This document shows positions 55,858 through 64,000 of a DNA stretch of 64,000 nucleotides, piece by piece. Position numbers and translations under genes: made by a program. Location: NCBI GenBank assembly GCA_001599715.1, contig BCHU01000003.1, positions 868,001 to 932,000 on the forward strand, written 5' to 3'. A model generated the notes under the pieces. That model did not search any database and was not told where the DNA came from. It worked only from the letters and a program-made list of their open reading frames with translations. Source of the DNA: Phaeotremella fagi. Lineage: Eukaryota; Basidiomycota; Tremellomycetes; Tremellales; Phaeotremellaceae. How positions within the stretch are numbered: position 1 is the stretch's first letter; the number at the start of each line of letters is the position of its first letter.

Positions 55858-57573
55858 CTAAACACGAGGTGCTCTAGCTTCTTCAGAAGCCGTTCTGATT
55901 TTCCAAGTAAGTTCGTAAGTTTTCGTCTAAAAACAAACCCATCAGTAAACCATTCCCATCTCAGTACGAAAAGAAAAACCCACAGCATCCTCGAAAGAAC
56001 TTAGGATATGTGGATCGGGACCACCTTCAATCGCATCGACGAAATTTGAAACTTCCGAGAAGAACGGATCGTCATCTGTGAAAACATGTCTTTCTTCGTG
56101 GTCGTCACCTGGTCTTCTGACGTAAAGAGTTGGTGCGTTGTATGGATCAACTAGACGCATTTGGTATCCTATCCCCCGGTGTTAGTTTAATCTTAGCAGA
56201 AAAAATGATCTTGACATACCATCAGCCCATAATTCCAATTCACAACTGTAAGCAGTTCCTTGAAGTGCAACTGCGTGAGTGAACGATCCAACGGCTCCGT
56301 TTTCATATTTCCAAACGGCAGATGTTAATCTTGGGATACGTTGGTCTTCAGGAATCTTGGATTCATCAATAGGGATTTTTGATAGTTGACCTGGAGCTTC
56401 GTAGAATTCAACTGAACGCGCGCTGAAGAATGAATGTCAGTGAACGTCTCACGTATATAGCATTTACTTACACAACAGAATTGATGTCTACATCACCACC
56501 GAAATATCTTGATAAATCACAGAAATGGGTACCTTGTTCGATAACTGGACCCATATCAATCGATTTATTCCACCAAGCTGGTTTAGCGATAGCCTCGTAT
56601 GCGCAAGACTACAAATAACGATCAACCTTCAGTTCAAGTTTCATACGAATGTTTCAATACTCACGTAACGAGCATTAGTAGCCATAACCGTCAAGTTGTT
56701 CTCGTGAATGATTTGTTTCATTTTTTGAACACATCGAAGATATCTAAGCATGTAACCGACAGAAACGATGTTACCGTTGTTGATCAAAGCTTGGGTAACT
56801 TCTTTAGCACTTTCGACTGATCCTGTAGCAACGGGCTTTGAAGGAAATTAGTCTTTCTCCAATGAGGTGACTCACCTTTTCGATGAAGTAGGCGGTTTCA
56901 GGGAACATCTTGATCAAGTTGAGTTCGAGATCAACACCTTTAGTGACACCACCACGATAAGCTGGTGGACAACCAACGACAATAGCACTGATTGTCAGCT
57001 GCGAATCATGAATCAAAACTCACTGTGGATCTTTATCCTCTTTAGCTAAAGCCCTTCGATAATCTTCAATAGTCTTGTAGACTTTCGTATCTCTGTAGGC
57101 AGATTCGACGAAACTTTGTCTTTTACCCTCGAGAACACCTTCAGCACGGGCGATTGATGGATCGATCAAAGCTGTGACCTTGAGTCTTGGACCTAATTTA
57201 TGTTCGAATCGGAAAGAATGACTAGAAAGGTTGGGTTGAGTGATGAAACGAAGGATGCTGAGTACGGTAAGGAACTCACTTCCAAGGTCCTTCATCTGAA
57301 CCGAACATGATGTTCTGAGGGATGTCAGTCATTATTCATTCCACAAAGGGGATAACTCACACCAGCACCAATCATGACGACGTTGAAATCAGCTCCAGGT
57401 TCAGGTGCAGGATGACTGAACATAGAAGGTGCCATTGCGGTGACAGCGATACCACGTGAATGAGATCGAGTAACGAGACCATGTCGAGGAAGAAGTCGAG
57501 TCGAAGTTGACAGATGTCGACGTAAAAAAGTTGTTGGAGGACAGAAGGAGATGGTACGTAGGTTTGGGTGCAT
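55858..57573 (-). CDS. Gfo/Idh/MocA family NAD(P)-binding oxidoreductase
   Basis: Dehydrogenase-like protein with an N-terminal Rossmann fold: FNVVMIGAGNIMFG joins across an intron, then KVTALIDPS. The mid part has AIVVGCPPAYRGGVTKG, YFIEKPVATG (the EKP motif of the family, with catalytic Lys), VGYMLRYL and GTHFCDLSRYFGG. The C-terminal beta-sheet domain has TSAVWKYENGAVGSFTH. The stop complement is at 55858-55860. ATG 57573 adds a basic leader (MHPNLRTISFCPPTTFLRRH) like a mitochondrial presequence; ATG 57432 (MAPSMFSH) is an alternative start for a cytosolic form. Substrate not evident. Seven to eight introns. Confidence 0.82.
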
Positions 57574-58157
57574 TTTTGAATGAAAGAAAATGGAAAGATG
57601 AAAAAGTTAATCAAGAAGTTGTTGGAAGAAAAAGAATCGTATGATCAGGAGATGAGGTTGTAATTATGATTTTAATTTTTTGGGTTTGTTTTTTTCGTGA
57701 CCGGGAGAAACAAACGTTTCAAGGAGATTTGGAAGAAAGGAATAAGAGTAGACAACGTGATCGTTGTTGTACAGCAGGAAAGGATGAGATGAGATGCGAT
57801 TTCAATGAAATTAATAAGGGGAGATGATGGTCGTTGAGGGTTGAATGAAAAGAGTGTTTGTTAGGGGTAGGGGATAGGGTTGGACGAAGGGGTTTTATAA
57901 GTTGATTTGAGAAGGATGAGATGGGAAAGAAGGGGGGAAGTTGATAACAAAAGAAGATGACGATTGGTGTAGTGGAATGGATGGAAGTAGAAATAGAAGT
58001 GAAGAAGGATGAAGATGAGAAAGAGATGAAGAATGTAGGTTGAAAAAGATGAGGAATAAAAGAATACGCACACAATGAGCACATCAAAAAATTTCAGTAA
58101 GCGAAGTGAGATCCAGGTCACCATCAGTGATCAGTGATCAACACGACAGGTGAGACA
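57574..58157. other. Purine-rich region between the oxidoreductase and a small gene
   Basis: About 580 bp whose plus strand is strongly purine-rich (GAAGAA, GATGAGA, GGGAAAG), so on the minus strand it is a long pyrimidine-rich leader of the oxidoreductase. Ser/Phe-rich open frames on the minus strand are products of this bias. Confidence 0.5.
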
Positions 58158-58748
58158 TCAACAACCAAAGGATAGATCAACCCATGACATGGTAACAGTG
58201 GTAGTGGTAGTGGTGGTATCCCAGTGAAGGAGTGAAGGCAGGGCAGGGGCACCAAGGGGACCAAGGGGACCCAAAGCAACGTGTTGAGAAGGGATGGGAG
58301 GAGGAGGAGAGGAGATAGAAGGGAGGGTGAGAGGTTCGAGCGTGATCATGGTGATGGCGAGGGTGAGGGTGATGGTGTCAAAGGATGTTATGAAGCAGGT
58401 TGTAACGGCCGAATAAGACCGAGTGAGTATGGTGTAGAGTAGAAATGAAATGAAATAGACAACTCTCGTCAGCAACTGATTCATGTTAATCAATCCCACC
58501 ACCACTCACGTATCCATTCTAACTGGTTTGTCAACATTGATACCAGAATGTGGTGCCTCCTCTTGTCCACCATCATGAGCTGGACTTGATGTATTCAAAT
58601 ATCTATATTTAATTCCATTTCCAAGTACCGATATAGGTTTCTGTTGTGATTGAAGTTGATTCAATCTAACAAAAGGTTTCGTCGTGAACGAACGAGTTGA
58701 TGGTGTCGTCAATGGACGAGCTCGAAGTAAGGAGTTACGGAATGACAT
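58158..58748 (-). CDS. Small protein with possible mitochondrial leader, structure uncertain
   Basis: Exon 1 (58748 to about 58508) codes an N-terminus typical of mitochondrial import: MSFRNSLLRARPLTTPSTRSF with many Arg/Ser/Thr and no acid, then a polar segment ending GINVDKPVRMD before a GTGAGT donor. Exon 2 is unclear. An acceptor near 58470 would lead in frame to a segment starting VVYFISFLLYTIL, a likely membrane helix, then a Pro/Thr-rich end with stop at 58158; its acceptor (GAG) is weak. I do not recognise the protein. A different second exon further left is possible. Confidence 0.4.
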
Positions 58749-59656
58749 TCTGTAAAAGTTTTTTACTACAGTAGATGTCAGTTTACCTGTAGATACCTTG
58801 AGATGGGATAGGATTCTGTACTCGTTTCTGAATGAGAACTACTCACTGATTTATCTATTCGTTCGAATGGTCGAATAACGGTAAATTAATGGGCTACGTG
58901 CTAAAGAAACTACCGCCGGTATGAACGTGGGGTGTGAAAATTCTGGGGTGAATGTGGGGTTGATGACCAAGTGTTTCTTTCCTCTCAAAGAGTTTTTTGC
59001 TTTGAGTTATTTGATTATTTCGTTTGAAGTTATAACAAGTAGAAAGCAAATGTCTAACTGAGTTATATGCTTCCTTATTCTCACTAGGATCACTGCACCA
59101 CAGATATATCCATTCGTGGGTTTGGGTGGAGCACTGAAAATGTTACTGTACGCGTATAATTTTGATTTTACCACGTGGGAGTTACATCCGATGACGTAGT
59201 TCGAGTAGCTCAGAACTTCGCTAAGCGGTGAAATGGATCTCACAATACAATCTGTCAGTCTCGACGTCGTCATCGCTGTTTTGGCTACAGTCACTAAACT
59301 TATAATCAAACGCCGCAATTGTCCGTATGACAATGCGTTGAGTTCGATAAAGTGGCAGCTGAAATGGTTTTGTGGCGGAGTTGTGGTTTGATGGTGATTG
59401 ATTGATGGTACCTTTGTTTCACGTATCTATCTCACGTTTCAGTTCCATTTGCGTCTAAGTTAATTGTAATCTCTAAGTTATCCTTTAGATTGTTGAGCTT
59501 TGTTCTCTGTTTGATACCCTGAATGTCTAATATAATAGAGAGTGTAATAAGTTGTAGCTAACAAAGAACTCAACGACATCACCTCGAACAACAACAAGTT
59601 CTGAACAACAACAAGACAATACAACAATACCCATTCAAACAATAGCTCTCACAGAC
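58749..59656. other. Divergent intergenic region
   Basis: About 910 bp between the small mitochondrial-type gene and the coiled-coil gene. It has CCACGTGG near 59172 and short palindromic bits near 59220. The minus-strand frame at 59007..59333 has no recognisable features. No RNA gene was seen. Confidence 0.45.
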
Positions 59657-62600
59657 ATGAACAATAACCATCATCACTCTCAACACATGGTAAACACGTT
59701 TGATCCCTACACACTATCAAAATCAGAATTGATGGCACTTGCAGAGAACGATGGACAATCAGCTCCGTTAGAGTGAGTGAAAGCTTATTATCCTACATAT
59801 ATTCCCTTTCAATAACTGATCACTAATCTTGATTTTCTCATCCCTACAAATATAGTCTTAAAGCTCTCAACGCAAGACTACACAATCTATATCCAAATCG
59901 AGTCCCCTCAACATACGAATTACAATCAGCTTTCAATCCTTACGAAGGAAGACTACCTCGAGAACTACGACCTTCAGATTCGGCTAGTATGTATAGAAGA
60001 TCGAATGACGGAACCAACGTCGACGGTGTCGAACCTGAACTTGAACATGATTACGAAAACGAACATGATCACGGTCTTGGATACCAGCATGAACACCATG
60101 GTGAAAGTCGTGACGACGTTTATGACGCTGATGCAATAACCCAAGGAAGTGCTTTTACCACCTAGTAAGTCCATCTAGTCAATCAATAAAACCTATCACA
60201 GCTAACACAACCAGTCCAAACATGTACGCAATGCGTGAAGCGCTAGAACAAGTCGCCCATCAACAAGAACAAGACAACCTAGGTCAAATAAAGGAAGCAA
60301 CCCAACTAGCCTCTACCCTAGCTAAACTCGAAAACGCAGAATTTCAATTACGTTCCGTCCAAGCTAAACTAATTTCTGAGAGGAACCAAAGATTCTTGAT
60401 TGAAAGGGCTGCAGAAGATAACGTTGATCAGGTTAGGACTTATAAGCAAGAGCTGGCTGCTGCTGTTAGGGCTTTGAGACGGGCTAGGGAGGAGGGGAGA
60501 AGGACTGAAGAGGAGAAACGAAGGGTTAATAGATGTTTCGAAGAGGCTAGGGATAGGTGGGTTGGGGATTTCATTTTTAATTGCCTTAGACTGACTGTTA
60601 ATTTAGGTTGTATAAATACCATGAAGAACTTCAGGTTAGAGATGCCAGAGCCAGAGGTAGCGAGGAAGGACGAGCTGAGGTGAGTCAAAAGATCAACTGA
60701 GGAATCGATTCGGTTGACTGACGAGTTTAGGCTTGGCAAGTAGCAGAGAAATTTATGGGATCACCACCGATTCAGGCTGATCAGATTCAAAGTTTCCCCC
60801 CTTGGCAATGGCAATCACCACCCGGTGCTGGTGCGGGTGGTCAAAACTATCCAAGTATCCAACAGACTTTGGCACAACCTCAACCTCAACACCAACCTCA
60901 GCCTCAACAGCAACAGCAACAGGGTTATCAGAATATGCAACCTCAGCATCCGGGCTTTCAAAATATGCAATCCCCATATCCTGTTCAAGGTGATTTCAAA
61001 CAACCGTTGCAAGCTCAACCTCAACCTCAAATCCCAATGCAAGAGGTTCAACAAGGTCAATATCAAGGTCACTTCCAACCCCAACCACAACCACAACCGC
61101 AACCACAATCTCCGATTATCCTTCAACAACCTACCCAAAACACCTATCCTGGTCCACCACCACCACCGAACCCAACCATGGATCAATTCCAAACAACCAC
61201 CAAAAGTCCCTATTTATATGCAACAACACCTCGACCTCAACCATTCTTGAAACCAGATCATACGGGACATCAACAGCCACCTAGGGAAACTAGTTATCCA
61301 TCTGAAAAAGGTCATTATCTCGAACCGCATCTCTCACAAACACCAATGCAACCAATTATAGTCCCACCTCCAGTCTTCGTACCACAAATCCCACCCATGC
61401 CTCAACCCCAAATGGTACCTCAACAGATTATAATTCAAACCGGACCACCACAACCTCAACCACAGCCTGCACCTGTACCTGTACCAATACCTACCCAGAC
61501 TCTTCAAAATCAAAGTTCACGAAGTACCCCCCATCGTCCCCCCAAAGCGAGATCAACAAACGCCGCCGATTCATATCTAGAAAGAATCGACCACGATCCC
61601 CAACTAAAAGCCCTCCTTCGTTCAGCCCCTTCCAAACCCATTCGAACCCTCTCAGAACAGAATTCAGGTTTCGACGATAGTCTCTGGCAAAAACCTTTAC
61701 CTAACGCTCCAAGTCGAAAACCCTCTCGTTCGACTTATCATGCTCATGCTCATTCACATTCACATGGTGGACGGGGTGATAGTCATTCTGGTTCAAACCA
61801 GGGTTTTTTGGATGGTGGGAGATATCCTAGTTTCCCTTTTAGGGGACAGGGACATAGTCGACAATCTTCTATGGGATCTGTTGATCCGGCTTCACGACCT
61901 TTACCAGCGTAAGTCTTTATCATGCTTGATAAATGGAGTACTGACATGGAGATAGGTCAACGATTGGTACACCTGCCACTGTAACTCAAACACCTCGATC
62001 TAGAAGTCGATCAAGAGTAGCTGGAGCATTAAGGAACGATGAAGAGTTATCTGCGATCATCGAGGAAGGACCCGTACGAGAACATCAACATGAGCACCAA
62101 CATCTGAATCAGAATCTGAATCCAACTCCATCGGTACGATCGAAACGTTCTGTCCCAAGTATACCGATGCCAGGCAGACCAAGACCTAATGTACGTTACG
62201 ATTTCGATTGGATAGCTAACACCGTGTTCCGTTGTAGATCGTCATGCCTGCTCCATTAGGTAAAGCTCAGACACCACCTGATCATTCTTCGACTGGTGTT
62301 TCGGCATTGGGATTAAGTGGTGTTTCAGGAAACATCCCGATTAAAGCAGCTCCAACGGTGGGTGTCTTCGCAGCAAACAACTTTGTTAGGCTCTGACCTG
62401 CCATTTTTACAATATTTCAGATAATACTTCAGCCACCAGTGAGTTATGATCTTAGAACGACAATCACAGAACTAACTCAACACCCAAGTCCCAATCCCAA
62501 TCCCAAGCTCGTTCCCAAACCTCGCAAAAACCAGACCCACCAACCCGAAGACAAACGATCATAGTAACCGAATCCTATCTCTCCCCTCAACAGCCTCATC

Positions 62601-63156
62601 AGATCCCCCTCCCAAAACCAAAATCGAAAGCACCAACAGCATACACTGCAACAGCTGGAACTCGTACACCTCGTACTCCAAGGACACCACATCTAACCAA
62701 TCCCAATCCAAGTATTTCAGTTATTGATTACGCTTTGAATAGACCTTTACCACCTTCCAGACCTCTTACCATGGCTGAAACTAATTATTCAAAGAGAGCT
62801 ACTGTCACCGTGAGTAGTCAATTGTTTTAGGATTGAGACTGAGACTAAAACTTTTCGTTGAATATAGAACGTTTCGGATCCAGAGGAACCTAGACGTAGA
62901 ATCGACCCACGTAAGATCCCTTTACCGGTTTCAAAAGCTCCCACAAGAGCTAGAGCTTCTAGTATGTACCTAAACGAGGATTGATTTTTCGTTTTTGCTT
63001 TTGTTTCTCTTCTTGTTCATGTGTACATATACGTTTTTGGTTTTGGTGTTGAAGCTAGAATGGTCGGACTGATATTTTTTGCGCTCTTTAGCTTACGCTG
63101 GAACGGTGGGTACTATTGAGGAAGTTACTGAAGAAGAGAGTGGACGTGAGAAGTAG
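59657..63156 (+). CDS. Coiled-coil protein with long Gln/Pro-rich region, unknown function
   Basis: Eight or more exons. The N-terminus is His-rich (MNNNHHHSQH), then comes an acidic segment. A predicted coiled coil of about 110 residues (60222 to 60560, continued by an exon at about 60607) has a heptad-like pattern and many Glu/Arg/Ala. From 60755 to 61912 a long QPQPQ and PQ-rich, disordered region follows, with SRSTPHRPPKARSTNAADSY and a moderately conserved SYLERIDHDPQLKALLRSAPS segment. Serine/arginine-rich exons and a C-terminal RKIPLPVSKAP-type motif end at TAG 63154-63156 (EEESGREK). Possibly a cytoskeletal or RNA-granule protein; not recognised. Confidence 0.7.
60870..61130 (+). repeat. 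CAACCT/CAACCA low-complexity tract
   Basis: Hexamer-like CAACCT and CAACCA runs coding Gln-Pro repeats in the coiled-coil gene, continuing less densely to about 61500. Likely variable in length among strains. Confidence 0.85.
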
Positions 63157-63489
63157 TTGGGGCAGGGGTGATGTGGAGTACTGTATATACTGGTTATATA
63201 CAGTATGCCACGCTGGATGAAACAATCCTTCGTATTCTTAGATTTTAGGTTTTAGATATGTTTTGGTAGAACGGTCATGGATATAAATCTAAATTTTGAT
63301 TTGATTTCTCGTTATCATGACTGGAAGAGAATTTAATTGTATACTTAATTAAACATACATACGAAACAACGAATATTGTAGATAGATTTTAAAGATAGGA
63401 AGACTTTTTCTTACAAACATGAAAATTACAAAATAAAACGGGAACGATTTCGAAAATCTCAAAAACAATTAATCGAAAGTGTACACAAA
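63157..63489. other. Convergent 3' intergenic region
   Basis: 333 bp of AT-rich sequence between two stop codons. A near-palindrome, ACTGTATATACTGGTTATATACAGTATG, lies near 63180-63208; it could act in 3'-end formation. No gene was seen. Confidence 0.5.
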
Positions 63490-64000
63490 TCAAATAGCAG
63501 GTGAACCAAGTGGTGAACTGAATCTAGAGAAATTAGAAACAGCCGGTGATTTCAACGTATCCAATCTATACTTCTATCAGAACTGCCAATCCCAATTGTC
63601 ATAAAGGTAAGAAGAACGTACCTCCACTCATTCCTCAATCGCCCATAAACAGCTTTGAAAGCCGATAAAGCTCCCTTCTCCTGAACTAAAGTCATAGAAG
63701 TCATCCTTGAATACGGTAAGAAATCGATCCTGAATCTCAATGATTTATAAATCATTATCCCTGTCACATCTATGATTTGTTTTAGTTTAGTATTGGAATA
63801 AAAGGATAAAAGACGATGGGGACATACCCCTAATCTCATCTAATCTGCATTTCAACACCCCCCACCCATCTGCATCTTCAATCATCACTTTGATACCGAA
63901 ATTCTCTAAGAGTCGCTGACATTCGTTACGGGAGTTGACACAATCGTCAACGGAGAGTAACGTATATGTCTAACGGTGTTTTGGACTTAGTTATTATTTG
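63490..64000 (-). CDS. C-terminal part of a probable KA1-domain protein, cut by the window edge
   Basis: Three exons are visible. The inner one (63971 to about 63830) reads TYTLLSVDDCVNSRNECQRLLENFGIKV and WGVLKCRLDEIR; the next joins as DVTGIMIYKSLRFRIDFLPYSRM and LVQEKGALSAFKAVYGRLRNEW; the last ends LGSPAI with stop complement at 63490-63492. The order, a strand-rich segment followed by a final helix after EKGALS.FK, resembles the fungal KA1 domain at the C-terminus of Gin4/Hsl1/Kcc4-type kinases, which binds acidic phospholipids at the bud neck. The kinase domain would lie to the right and is not seen. This family assignment is tentative. Confidence 0.55.

Noticed and set aside
57719..58124. 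Two overlapping minus-strand Ser/Phe-rich open frames
   Set aside because: They arise from the strong pyrimidine bias of the oxidoreductase 5' leader and have no start context or similarity.
59157..59340. Possible tRNA-like sequence near GTTCGAGTAGCTCAG
   Set aside because: A B-box-like word is present but no matching acceptor, D and anticodon stems could be drawn.

Overview
The window is nuclear DNA from a basidiomycete yeast, most likely a tremellomycete of the Cryptococcus/Kwoniella type. Housekeeping genes are cut by many short introns (about 45-70 nt) with GTRNGT donors, CTRAY-like branch sites and CAG/TAG acceptors. Genes are closely packed on both strands. The protein set (Esa1, Spt7, Spb1, Rna14, Dpm1, Sur2, Rgp1, a TFIIIC subunit, a YANK-type kinase, a GH5 steryl/ceramide glucosidase) is fungal. 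The genus is inferred, not proven.

Layout. 0-14 kb: TFIIIC subunit (minus) divergent from SPT7, then a YANK-like kinase, a GH5 glucosidase (minus) and a DUF2237 protein (plus), the last two divergent over 162 bp. 14-18 kb: four tandem intronless paralogues (family A, minus). 18-24 kb: RGP1 and ESA1, divergent. 24-27 kb: three tandem intronless paralogues (family B, minus). 27-38 kb: SPB1, a PHD-chromodomain protein with an in-frame 33-bp repeat array and an 11-nt microexon, DPM1, a 732-residue serine-rich protein, and a single intronless gene (D) with an internal duplication. 39-43 kb: four tandem intronless paralogues (family C, plus), each behind a copy of a repeated promoter cassette; one extra cassette has no gene. 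43-64 kb: RNA14, SUR2, a BTB protein, a PQ-loop and an MFS vacuolar-type amino-acid transporter in divergent orientation, a Gfo/Idh/MocA oxidoreductase, a small uncertain gene, a coiled-coil Q/P-rich protein, and the C-terminal end of a probable KA1-domain protein that leaves the window on the right.

The least explained content is the group of twelve small intronless genes (A x4, B x3, D, C x4) lying between conserved intron-rich genes. I recognise no known family in them. Within A, B and C the members clearly align with each other, and families B and C also share family-specific upstream sequence: GTACGAGTAC sites for B, and a ~180-bp unit with paired GATA-type sites for C. These look like young, expanding, lineage-restricted families. 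Their function cannot be told from sequence.

All multi-exon coordinates span from start codon to stop codon including introns. Splice sites were read by eye from donor and acceptor consensus and reading frame.
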